A stretch of DNA of 64,000 bases from an uncultured Clostridia bacterium (lineage in GTDB: Bacteria > Bacillota > Clostridia > Oscillospirales > Acutalibacteraceae). Shown in pieces: positions 43,851-52,195 of the stretch (its first letter is position 1; every line of letters starts with the position of its first letter). The notes under the pieces are model-generated. The model did no database searches. It saw only the letters and a list, made by a program, of their open reading frames with translations, and was not told where the DNA came from. The position numbers and the translations under genes are program-made. The stretch lies in assembly GCA_937876205.1 (NCBI GenBank), contig CALEII010000044.1:1-64000 (forward strand). The letters run 5' to 3'.

Positions 43851-45587
43851 TTATTTAAAAAATGACACTATCATTTTTATAAGAGTAATTAACCAGCATA
43901 TGTATTTGGGTATGCCCTCTTCTTTGTGAACAGGTCTGCCGCAATCCTCGCAGAGAAGTATTTCATCGCAACGATCGCAAGTTGTATTGCCGTCTTCATT
44001 GATGTGACCGCCTAAATCGGGGATAACTTCCTGTACTATTGTCATATCGTCACAGCGTGAGCAGTGCTGACCTGCTGTGAGGCCTGTCTGAGTGCACTTG
44101 GGAGCAACATAAACATCGATAACTATATCGTGATCAAGAGCTGCTTTTTCTACATAAGTTGTGTAATCGCAAACTGTGCAGTATTCGTAAGCATCCCAAC
44201 CGATCTCTGTGCAAGTAGGTGCCTTTGCATCAACATGAGTGATAACATGGCCAACAACACTATCAGAAGTATAAACCGCTGTACCGACAGTTGCTTTACA
44301 CCAATATAATTTGCCGCATTCAGGGTTCTGTAAGGTTTTGCCTGTTTCACCCTCAAGTTCTGTCTCTTTTATAACACTGAATTCAAGTTCAACGGGATTT
44401 TCTGCATCGACAATCATTGATTCAATGTTCATTCTTCCATCAGTATCGAATTTTACCGTTGCGGTTTTTCCATCTCTTAACATCAAAGATCTATCACCGA
44501 CCCTTAAGTATACAAGCTTTAGATCTGAATCTGTTGAAACCTTTAATGTGTCACCTGCTTTAAAATCATATGAAAATAAAGGCCTAAATTCTTTGGCAAT
44601 ATATTTGCCAATATTGTTTTCTTCAATTTCATACCACTGGAAGGTTGCAGCAGGGTTACTGAAATCGACAGTGTAATTATTATCAATTGTGGGCTGCTGT
44701 GTTATAGCATTTTGTGCTATAGAAACATACTTTATACCGTTTTCTTCGTCATAACCTGTTTTTTCATGGAATAAGTGGCTATAGCCCGGTTCTACGTTAA
44801 TTTTATATTTTTCTGCATCTTCTGCAGATTTGATTCCTTTTAAAATTTCAACCTTACCCAAACAATCGATTTCTGAATCTATTTCCAGAGCATCTCCGGT
44901 ATAATCTGTTACGTCAATGATTGTTTCCTTTTCATAGTTGGACAGATGAAGATCGATTTGAGCATAGCCCTCGCCACTTTCAAGAACCACATCATCAAGA
45001 TTAATTACTTCGGTCTCATTTCTTACATAGTCTATTGTATATTTATCACTTTTAAGTTTTCCGCCATAAAGGTTTACAGTACCTGCTAAAACCCTTAATG
45101 TAGTCCCACCTATTGATTCTAAAGTACCGCTATATAAATTAAAAACCGGACTTTCTCCTTGCAAACCAACATTTCCCCAATGTGTCGATGCAACAAGTTT
45201 ACCTGTTTCTTTTTCAGACAAGTCATAAACTGAAAGCTCGCCCACCAATTGGATAGAATGAAAACCTTCAAAAGTCCATTTATAACCATTGAGGTTAATT
45301 ATAACATTTTCTTGAGATTGAATTACAGCTGTACAACCATTAGATATCATATCTCCTTCAAGCTTATATTTGCCTGAAGGAATAGGCTGACGTTCTTCAT
45401 TAAAGGTACTTGTCAAATATATTTCAATTTTTTCACCGTCAATACAAAGATAACCGTCAGCATCTGTTGACAGCACCTTAGCGTCGCTGAAATCAGGTAT
45501 TTCATCTGCCGCAAAGGCAAATGGTACGGTTGTTGCAATCATCAAGATTGCTAGGATGATTGATAAGATTTTGTTTGTTATTTTCAT
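43851..45587 (-). CDS. Secreted protein of unknown function with Cys-rich end
   Basis: 578 residues. Signal peptide (about 1-26). The middle is beta-rich with VYDLSEKETGKLVAS and SIGGTTLRVLAGTVNLYGGKL, resembling a right-handed beta-helix. The last 110 residues hold CxxC pairs in two short PTCTEIGWDAYEYCTVC-type repeats, related to those in the 35349 protein, followed by CDRCDE and CEDCG. It ends with a hydrophobic IPKYICWLITLIKMIVSFFK-like segment that may anchor it. No dockerin. Own promoter with a long 255-base leader. Confidence 0.8.
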   Translation of the reverse strand: MKITNKILSIILAILMIATTVPFAFAADEIPDFSDAKVLSTDADGYLCIDGEKIEIYLTSTFNEERQPIPSGKYKLEGDMISNGCTAVIQSQENVIINLNGYKWTFEGFHSIQLVGELSVYDLSEKETGKLVASTHWGNVGLQGESPVFNLYSGTLESIGGTTLRVLAGTVNLYGGKLKSDKYTIDYVRNETEVINLDDVVLESGEGYAQIDLHLSNYEKETIIDVTDYTGDALEIDSEIDCLGKVEILKGIKSAEDAEKYKINVEPGYSHLFHEKTGYDEENGIKYVSIAQNAITQQPTIDNNYTVDFSNPAATFQWYEIEENNIGKYIAKEFRPLFSYDFKAGDTLKVSTDSDLKLVYLRVGDRSLMLRDGKTATVKFDTDGRMNIESMIVDAENPVELEFSVIKETELEGETGKTLQNPECGKLYWCKATVGTAVYTSDSVVGHVITHVDAKAPTCTEIGWDAYEYCTVCDYTTYVEKAALDHDIVIDVYVAPKCTQTGLTAGQHCSRCDDMTIVQEVIPDLGGHINEDGNTTCDRCDEILLCEDCGRPVHKEEGIPKYICWLITLIKMIVSFFK

Positions 45588-45620
45588 TTGTTTTTTGCTC
45601 CTTTCGGGGATTGGATTTTG

Positions 45621-45686
45621 ACCTCTCCGTCGGCTACGCCGCCACCTCTCCTGAAAGGAGAGCTGTCACGAAGTGACAGAGAGGTA
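45621..45686. repeat. 66-bp palindromic element with ACCTCTC ends
   Basis: Ends ACCTCTC (45621-45627) and GAGAGGT (45680-45686). Inside are three small stem-loops: CGGC-TAC-GCCG, CTCTC-CTGAAA-GAGAG and TGTCAC-GAA-GTGACA. Looks like a REP/MITE-type unit. It lies in the 5' leader of the secreted protein gene. Confidence 0.75.
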
Positions 45687-45851
45687 GAAACATAAAAAAC
45701 GCCCAAGTCCGCCATTAAAGCGAACTTAAACGGTTAATTACCAAATATTAAATTGCGTGCGGAATATACATACCCTGTCTGTCTGTCTGTCTGATATATT
45801 GTCGCAAACATCATTTAAACAGTCAACCATTTCCGCTTAATTTGTAGGTAC

Positions 45852-45880
45852 ATTATAACAGAAAAATTGGCGGTTGTAAA
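45852..45880 (-). promoter_or_regulatory. Promoter of the secreted protein at 45587
   Basis: Minus-strand TTTACA (45875-45880), 17 bases, TATAAT (45852-45857). It implies a 5' leader of about 255 bases. Confidence 0.75.
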
Positions 45881-46028
45881 TAATTTTTGAAAAGTTTGTT
45901 TATTATTAAGGCAAGGAAAATCCGTTTGCCCGAAGGGCGTTATTTCTTCACTTTTCCCTCTTACTTCTTACTTTCCAAAAATCTACCCGAAGATTAGTGA
46001 AGAGTGAATAGTGAAGAAGTAAAAAGTA

Positions 46029-46060
46029 AAAATCCCATTCGCTAACACGAACGGGATTTT
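46029..46060 (-). terminator. Terminator after tRNA-Lys
   Basis: Minus strand AAAAATCCC-TTCG...CGAA-GGGATTTTT, directly after the tRNA 3' end. Confidence 0.8.
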
Positions 46061-46136
46061 TGGTGACTCAGCGGGGATTCGAACCCCGGACACCCTGCTT
46101 AAAAGGCAGGTGCTCTGCCGACTGAGCTACTGAATC
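46061..46136 (-). tRNA. tRNA-Lys (anticodon TTT)
   Basis: Acceptor GATTCAG pairs with CTGAGTC (one G-T pair), with discriminator A and encoded CCA. Anticodon stem-loop CCTGC-CTTTTAA-GCAGG gives anticodon TTT. D arm TAGCTCAGTCGGCAGAGCA and T arm CCGGGGTTCGAATCCCCG are standard. 20 bases after secG on the same strand. Confidence 0.97.
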
Positions 46137-46156
46137 ACAATTTATTTATATCCTTA

Positions 46157-46411
46157 TTACTTTGCAAGGAAACCAACAACAAGTGTGGTAACCAGAGTAA
46201 GGACAATAAATACTGCTGAAAAAATCTTTGTAAGCTTTTCAAGCTTAGCTTCCATTGTACGGGCCTTATTTTTGCCGAAGAATGTATCTGCGCCACCTGC
46301 GATGGCACCTGAAAGTCCCTGCTGCTTGCTTTCCTGAAGCATAATAAGAACGATAAGTGCTATTGATAAAAGTATAAGAACTGCACCGAGAATGTACTCT
46401 GCTACTGCCAT
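46157..46411 (-). CDS. secG: Preprotein translocase subunit SecG
   Basis: 84 residues with two membrane segments. The family signatures are LIVLIMLQESKQQGLSGAIAGG and FFGKNKARTMEAKLEKLT. Auxiliary subunit of the SecYEG channel. Followed by tRNA-Lys and a terminator, so the two probably share a transcript. Confidence 0.95.
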   Translation of the reverse strand: MAVAEYILGAVLILLSIALIVLIMLQESKQQGLSGAIAGGADTFFGKNKARTMEAKLEKLTKIFSAVFIVLTLVTTLVVGFLAK

Positions 46412-46577
46412 TTCTAACTGACTTCCCTTCTGTAAATCTCACAGGCTAACCCTGCATCTGTCGCATTGCCTATATAATCTATCACATCACGGAACAAAAA
46501 TCAAGCCCTTTTTTTAATTTTTTCACTTTTTTTTGTTTTTTATTCATTTTCGATAAAATTTTAAGACAAAATAACTC

Positions 46578-46605
46578 TTGACGAAAACACAATATATAGT
46601 ATAAT
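46578..46605 (+). promoter_or_regulatory. Promoter of the topoisomerase operon
   Basis: TTGACG (46578-46583), 16 bases, TATAAT (46600-46605). Confidence 0.75.
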
Positions 46606-46642
46606 AATATAAGACAGAAACAAAGTTATTGATCTTGACAAG

Positions 46643-46670
46643 AATTTGTCGGGCTGCGTCCGGCAAAATT
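46643..46670. repeat. Leader hairpin of the palindrome family
   Basis: AATTTGTCGG-GCTGCG-TCCGGCAAAATT, one bulge. The half AATTTGTCGGGCTGC also occurs at 8579. It ends directly at the ACGGAGG ribosome binding site of parE, so it could mask or expose it. Confidence 0.65.
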
Positions 46671-46682
46671 ACGGAGGATAAA

Positions 46683-48665
46683 ATGGCAAAGAAAAAAGAT
46701 TACGGCAATGAAGACATAGTTGTACTCAAAGGCCCTGACAAGGTAAGGAAAAGACCTGCTGTTATTTTCGGCTCAGACGGTATTGACGGCTGTCAGCATT
46801 CCGCATTTGAAATTATATCAAACTCTATCGACGAAGCAAGAGAAGGCTACGGCAATAAAATAGTTGTCACAAAGTTCCTTGACAAGTCCATTGAAGTTCA
46901 GGACTACGGCAGAGGTATGCCCGTAGGCTGGAACCCCAATGAAGAACGCTTCAACTGGGAGCTTCTCTTCTGTGAGATGTATGCAGGCGGTAAATACGAT
47001 ACCAATGACGGCGGTAACTATGAATACTCCCTTGGTCTGAACGGTCTGGGTCTTTGTGCCACTCAGTTTGCATCGGAATATATGGATGCTGAAATTCACC
47101 GTGACGGTATGTGCTATACCCTTCATTTTGAAAAGGGCTGGCCTGTGGGCGGTCTTAACGAAGAGCCCTATGCAAAGCGTGACACGGGCACAAGAATCAA
47201 ATGGCGTCCCGACCTTGATGTTTTCACAGACATCGATATTTCTGCTGATTACTTCAAAGAAGTGCTTGAAAGACAGGCTGTTGTCAACAACGGTCTAAAA
47301 TTCATATTCAAAAATCAGATTACCGAAACAAAGTTTGAAACAACTGAAATCCTTTACGAAAACGGCATAAAGGATTATGTTGACAATTTCTGCGGTGATG
47401 AAGCATTTACCACAACTCAGGTATGGCAGACAGAAAAAAAGGGCAGAGACCGTGAGGACAAGCCCGAATACAAGGTAAAAATCAATGTTGCTCTTGCTTT
47501 CTCAAAGACAAAACAGCTCAAGGATTATTACCACAACTCAAGCTGGCTTGAGCACGGCGGAGCTCCTGACAAGGCCGTCAGAAGTGCATTTGTGGCACAG
47601 ATTGACGCATATCTGAAGCAGACAGGCAAATATGCAAAAACAGACGGCAAAATAACATTTCAGGATGTTGAAGACTGCCTTGTTATTATAGTTTCATCCT
47701 TCTCCACTCTGACTTCATACGAAAATCAGACAAAAAAAGCAATAACAAACAAATTCATTCAGCAGGCTATGACCGACTTTTTAAGACATCAGCTTGAAAT
47801 CTATTTTATAGAAAACAAGCTTGATGCTGACCGTATTGCCGACCAGGTGCTTATCAACCTGAGAAGCCGTGTCAAGGCTGAAGCCACAAGACTTAATCTT
47901 CAGAAGACTCTTTCCACATCAAACGGTATGACAGACAGAGTTGAAAAATTCGTTGACTGCCGTAGCCGTGAGGTTTCCGAAAGAGAAATCTTCATCGTTG
48001 AGGGTGACTCTGCATTGGGCGCCTGTAAGCAGGCACGAGACTCAGCTTTCCAGGCAATTATGCCCGTAAGAGGTAAGATTCTCAACTGTCTGAAAGCCGA
48101 TTACACAAAGGTTTTCAAGTCTGAAATCATCACAGACCTTATAAAAGTCCTCGGCTGCGGTGTTGAAGTAAAGACGAAAGCCAACAAAAATATGTCAACA
48201 TTCAGCCTTGAGAATCTGAGATGGAACAAGGTTATTATCTGTACCGATGCCGACGTTGACGGCTTCCAGATAAGAACTCTTATTCTGACAATGATTTATG
48301 CACTTATGCCCACACTTATTGAAGCGGGTAAGGTGTTTATTGCTGAATCACCCCTTTACGAAATCACATCGGGCAGCCACACATGGTTTGCATACAATGA
48401 GCAGGAAAAAGCAGATGCTCTCAGAGAAATCGGTGATAAGAAATACACAATCCAGCGTTCAAAAGGTCTTGGTGAAAACGAGCCTGATATGATGTGGATG
48501 ACAACTATGAATCCTAAAACAAGAAGACTCATCAAGGTTGAGCCTACAGATGCACAGCTTACTGCTGATGTGTTCGATCTTCTTCTGGGTGACAATCTGC
48601 AGGGCAGAAAAGATCACATCGCAGAAGTGGGCAATCAGTATATTGACCTTGCTGATATCAGCTAA
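46683..48665 (+). CDS. parE: Type II topoisomerase B subunit (ParE/GyrB-like)
   Basis: 660 residues. GHKL ATPase domain: HSAFEIISNSIDEAREG (with Asn-binding Mg2+), YGRGMPVG and LNGLGLCATQFASEYM, where the usual GLHGVGA is altered to GLNGLGL. TOPRIM domain: VEGDSALGACKQARD and CTDADVDGFQIRTLILTM, with the DxDxDG metal ligands intact. The C-terminal ends PMTTMNPKTRRLIKVE-like. The start ATG at 46683 follows ACGGAGGATAAA. It lies 20 bases before its A subunit. ParE over GyrB is a judgement; the divergent motifs and absence of dnaA/recF nearby favour it. Confidence 0.85.
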   Translation: MAKKKDYGNEDIVVLKGPDKVRKRPAVIFGSDGIDGCQHSAFEIISNSIDEAREGYGNKIVVTKFLDKSIEVQDYGRGMPVGWNPNEERFNWELLFCEMYAGGKYDTNDGGNYEYSLGLNGLGLCATQFASEYMDAEIHRDGMCYTLHFEKGWPVGGLNEEPYAKRDTGTRIKWRPDLDVFTDIDISADYFKEVLERQAVVNNGLKFIFKNQITETKFETTEILYENGIKDYVDNFCGDEAFTTTQVWQTEKKGRDREDKPEYKVKINVALAFSKTKQLKDYYHNSSWLEHGGAPDKAVRSAFVAQIDAYLKQTGKYAKTDGKITFQDVEDCLVIIVSSFSTLTSYENQTKKAITNKFIQQAMTDFLRHQLEIYFIENKLDADRIADQVLINLRSRVKAEATRLNLQKTLSTSNGMTDRVEKFVDCRSREVSEREIFIVEGDSALGACKQARDSAFQAIMPVRGKILNCLKADYTKVFKSEIITDLIKVLGCGVEVKTKANKNMSTFSLENLRWNKVIICTDADVDGFQIRTLILTMIYALMPTLIEAGKVFIAESPLYEITSGSHTWFAYNEQEKADALREIGDKKYTIQRSKGLGENEPDMMWMTTMNPKTRRLIKVEPTDAQLTADVFDLLLGDNLQGRKDHIAEVGNQYIDLADIS

Positions 48666-48685
48666 AAAGGGGGTACGGAAGAATT

Positions 48686-50932
48686 ATGGCAAAGAAAAAG
48701 AAAACTGAAGAAATAAAGCATGATGACCTTAACCCCAATGCTCATATTTTAGGTGCAGGTATTGTTCAGCCTCAGATTATCACTGATACTCTTGAGACAA
48801 ACTATATGCCCTATGCAATGAGTGTTATTCTGTCACGAGCAATTCCTGAAATCGACGGCTTCAAGCCCTCTCACAGAAAGCTCCTTTATACAATGTATAA
48901 TATGGGCCTTATAAACGGCGCAAGAATAAAATCTGCAAACATTGTCGGCCGTACAATGCAGCTGAATCCCCACGGTGATGCTGCAATTTACGAAACAATG
49001 GTCCGTCTGACAAGAGGTAACGAAGCACTGCTTCATCCTTTTGTTGACTCAAAGGGTAACTTCGGAAAGGCTTATTCAAAGAATATGGCTTATGCCGCAT
49101 CACGATATACGGAAGCAAAGCTTGATAAAATCTGTAACGAGCTTTTCCGTGATATTGACAAGGACACTGTTGATTTTGTCCCTAACTACGACAATTCAAT
49201 GATGGAGCCCACCCTCTTCCCTGTTACATTTCCCACGGTTCTTGTAAATAACAACACAGGTATTGCCGTAGGTATGGCAAGTAATATCTGTTCATTCAAT
49301 CTCAACGAAATCTGTGAGACAACAATTGCTCTCATCAGAGACCCTGAGCACGATGTGTCAGAAACACTCAAGGCTCCAGATTTCAGCGGCGGCGGTATTC
49401 TTCTTTACGATAAAGAGAAAATCGATGAGATTTACAGAACCGGCAGAGGCTCAGTACGTGTACGTTCAAGATATTACTACGATAAAAAGAGCAACTGTAT
49501 TGATATCACGGAAATTCCGCCCTCAACAACTGTTGAAGCAATCATAGATAAGATTATTGAGCTTTCAAAGGGCGGCAAGCTTAAAGAAATCAGCGATATC
49601 CGTGACGAAACTGATAAATCAGGTCTTAAAATAACAATTGACCTCAAGCGTGGTGTTGACCCTGACAAGCTGATGCTCAAGCTATTCAAGAAAACACCTC
49701 TTGAAGACCCCACAAGCTGTAATTTCAACATTCTTGTCGGCGGTGTTCCCTGTGTTCTGGGTGTGCGTGAGATTCTTGACGAGTGGCTCGGCTTCAGAAC
49801 AGAGTGTATAAAGAGAAGAACTGCCTTCAGCCTCGGCAAGGCAAAAGACAGACTTCATCTTCTCTTAGGTCTTCAGAAAATTCTTCTCGACATCGACAAA
49901 GCAATCAAAATAGTAAGAGAAACCGAAGAAGAGGCTGAGGTTGTTCCCAACCTTATGATAGGCTTCGGTATTGACGAAATTCAGGCTGAATATGTTGCAG
50001 AAATCAAGCTCCGTCACCTGAACCGTGAATACATTCTAAAGCGTCTTGAAGATATTGAAGAGCTTAAAAAGACTATCGAAGATATGGAGGATATTCTCAG
50101 AAGCCGTGCAAGAATCAAAAACATCATCATTTCAGAGCTGAAGGATGTTATGAAAAAATACGGCAAAGACAGAAAGACCGAAATCTACTATGACTATGCC
50201 GAAGACGGTGAAGACAAGGAGAATGAAGTGCCCGATTACCCTGTAAGACTTTTCTACACTCACGACGGCTATTTCAAAAAAATCACTCCACAGTCACTTC
50301 GTATGAGCGGCGCTCACAAGCTGAAAGAAAACGACTATATAACTGTTGAGCTTGATTCAACAAACACTGCAGAGCTGCTGTTCTTCTCAGATAAGTGTCA
50401 GACATATAAATCAAGGGTAAGTGATTTTGAAGACACAAAAACAAGCCTTCTGGGTGACTACATTCCCACAAAGCTTGCCTTTGATCAGGGTGAAAACAGT
50501 ATGTATATGGCTGTGACCACAGATTACAAGGGTTATATGCTGTTCTTCTTTGAAAACGGTAAGGTTGCAAAGGTTGATATGGAGTCTTATGTGACCAAGC
50601 AGAACAGAAAGAAGCTCATCAACGCATACAGTGACAAGTCTCCCCTCGTTGCAGCATATTACATCAATGATGACACTGATTTTGTAATAAAATCATCTTC
50701 AGGAAGACTTCTGCTGTTCAACTCAGGTGCAATAGCATCAAAAACAACCAAGAACACTCAGGGCGTTGCCGTTATGAATCTGAAAAAAGGCCACCGTGTA
50801 GCAAGTGTTATATATTATAAAGACGGTATGTTCACAAAGCCGGCACGCTACAGAACAAAGACTCTGCCCTCCGCAGGTGCAGTTCTCGCTGCCGATGATA
50901 CAGGCGAACAGATGTCATTCTTTAAAGAATAA
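48686..50932 (+). CDS. parC: Type II topoisomerase A subunit (ParC/GyrA-like)
   Basis: 748 residues. YMPYAMSVILSRAIPEIDGFKPSHRKLLYTMY is the canonical start of the breakage domain. The catalytic Tyr lies in YAASRYTEAKLDKI near residue 137. TLFPVTFPTVLVNNNTGIAVGMASNI follows. A coiled-coil stretch (about 430-510) and a short beta-pinwheel C-terminus make it shorter than typical GyrA. Acts with the neighbouring B subunit to decatenate or supercoil DNA. Start with GGGGGTACGGAAGA upstream. Confidence 0.88.
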   Translation: MAKKKKTEEIKHDDLNPNAHILGAGIVQPQIITDTLETNYMPYAMSVILSRAIPEIDGFKPSHRKLLYTMYNMGLINGARIKSANIVGRTMQLNPHGDAAIYETMVRLTRGNEALLHPFVDSKGNFGKAYSKNMAYAASRYTEAKLDKICNELFRDIDKDTVDFVPNYDNSMMEPTLFPVTFPTVLVNNNTGIAVGMASNICSFNLNEICETTIALIRDPEHDVSETLKAPDFSGGGILLYDKEKIDEIYRTGRGSVRVRSRYYYDKKSNCIDITEIPPSTTVEAIIDKIIELSKGGKLKEISDIRDETDKSGLKITIDLKRGVDPDKLMLKLFKKTPLEDPTSCNFNILVGGVPCVLGVREILDEWLGFRTECIKRRTAFSLGKAKDRLHLLLGLQKILLDIDKAIKIVRETEEEAEVVPNLMIGFGIDEIQAEYVAEIKLRHLNREYILKRLEDIEELKKTIEDMEDILRSRARIKNIIISELKDVMKKYGKDRKTEIYYDYAEDGEDKENEVPDYPVRLFYTHDGYFKKITPQSLRMSGAHKLKENDYITVELDSTNTAELLFFSDKCQTYKSRVSDFEDTKTSLLGDYIPTKLAFDQGENSMYMAVTTDYKGYMLFFFENGKVAKVDMESYVTKQNRKKLINAYSDKSPLVAAYYINDDTDFVIKSSSGRLLLFNSGAIASKTTKNTQGVAVMNLKKGHRVASVIYYKDGMFTKPARYRTKTLPSAGAVLAADDTGEQMSFFKE

Positions 50933-50937
50933 AGTTC

Positions 50938-50969
50938 AAAAGCCCGTACTCTGTTGAGTGCGGGCTTTT
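50938..50969 (+). terminator. Terminator of the topoisomerase operon
   Basis: AAAAGCCCG-ACTC-TGTT-GAGT-CGGGCTTTT, strong stem. Confidence 0.85.
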
Positions 50970-51053
50970 CGGATACAAATGCAAACGCTTTTTTATAATC
51001 TGTATCCGTCACTAGTATTATTTACGGATACATCTGTTTTTATATAAGGAAAA

Positions 51054-52172
51054 TTATTCAAATTCTTGTGATACTTTTTCAAGCAGAGAAATAATCTCTA
51101 TATGCTGAGGGCAGACACCTTCACACTGACCGCAGGCTACACAGTCTGACGGCTTGCCTGATTGTGAGACAATTTCATCAAATCTGTTCTGAGTCTGTGC
51201 ACGGCTTCCGTATACACTTCTTCTGTTATATACCTTGAACAGCTCAGGTATGTTGATTTTTACGCCACAGCCCTCAACGCAGTATTTACAGTTGGTGCAG
51301 GGCACGGTGGGTGTATTTCTGAGAATATCGGCAGCTTTTTCAACAGCTGCCTTTTCTGTTTCATTCAAAGGCTCAAAATCCGTCATATAGCTCAGATTAT
51401 CACGCATCTGCTCAATATCTGACATACCGCTGAGAACAGTGATTACGCCGTCAAGACCTGCTGCAAATCTTATTGCCCAGGATGCCACTGACATTTCAGG
51501 TCTCACACTTCTGAAAAGAGACTGAATTTCATCTGTAAGCTCTGCCAGTGCTCCGCCTCTGACGGGCTCCATAATTATTATGGGTTTACCGTGCTTTCTT
51601 GCCACCTCATAGCATTTTCTTGCCTGAACACTTTCGCTTTCCCAGTCGTTGTAGTTTATCTGAAGCTGAACAAACTCCTGCTCGGGATGTGCAGTGAGCA
51701 ATTCATCAAGCACATCTGCCGTGTCGTGAAATGAAAAGCCCATATGTCTGACCAGACCTTTTTTCTTCATTTCGGCAACAAAATCCCAGGCACCGAGGTC
51801 ATCAAGCTTCTTAAGCTTATCCTTGCTGAGTGAATGATTCAGATAGTAGTCAAAATAGCCTGCTCCTGTTCTCTCAAGGGATATATCAAAAACCTTCTGC
51901 ATATCCTCTTTTGTTTCACAGCACCATATAGGCAGCTTTGACGCAAGCTGAAAGCTTTCTCTCGAATAACGGTCAACAAGAGCCTCTTTTGCAGCCTTTT
52001 CACTGGCTCCGTTTTCACCGTAGACATACGCTGTGTCAAAATAGGTAAAGCCCTTTGAGATAAATTCATCAACCATTATTTTTGTCTGCTCAATATCTAT
52101 ATTTTCGCCAATCATAGGCAGACGCATAAGTCCGAAGCCGAGTTTTTTAATTTCTTTTCCCAAATAATCCAT
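51054..52172 (-). CDS. Aldo/keto reductase with two 4Fe-4S cluster motifs
   Basis: 372 residues. AKR barrel start MDYLGKEIKKLGFGLMRLPM, with the catalytic Tyr in YFDTAYVYG near residue 45 and the dinucleotide region near 200-230. The C-terminal 70 residues hold CTNCKYCVEGCGV and CVACGQCEGVCPQHIEI, two cluster-binding sets. This class is common in anaerobes; substrate unknown. Same strand as the exported protein at 52196, 23 bases downstream of it. Confidence 0.9.
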   Translation of the reverse strand: MDYLGKEIKKLGFGLMRLPMIGENIDIEQTKIMVDEFISKGFTYFDTAYVYGENGASEKAAKEALVDRYSRESFQLASKLPIWCCETKEDMQKVFDISLERTGAGYFDYYLNHSLSKDKLKKLDDLGAWDFVAEMKKKGLVRHMGFSFHDTADVLDELLTAHPEQEFVQLQINYNDWESESVQARKCYEVARKHGKPIIIMEPVRGGALAELTDEIQSLFRSVRPEMSVASWAIRFAAGLDGVITVLSGMSDIEQMRDNLSYMTDFEPLNETEKAAVEKAADILRNTPTVPCTNCKYCVEGCGVKINIPELFKVYNRRSVYGSRAQTQNRFDEIVSQSGKPSDCVACGQCEGVCPQHIEIISLLEKVSQEFE

Positions 52173-52195
52173 ACTGAAAATTCCTTATCTGAATT

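Larger units (their letters stand above)
45588..46028. other. Leader and intergenic stretch rich in short repeats
   Basis: No gene. Holds the 66-bp element (45621-45686), a (CTGT)4 run (45776-45793), the promoter of the 45587 gene (45852-45880), and two mirrored stretches, CTTCACTTTTCCCTCTTACTTC (45937 on) and GTGAAGAGTGAATAGTGAAG (45998 on), that could base-pair. Confidence 0.7.

Noticed and set aside
46683..50932. Topoisomerase genes considered as chromosomal gyrB-gyrA near the replication origin
   Set aside because: No dnaA, dnaN, recF or DnaA boxes seen, and the motifs are divergent; ParE/ParC fits better.
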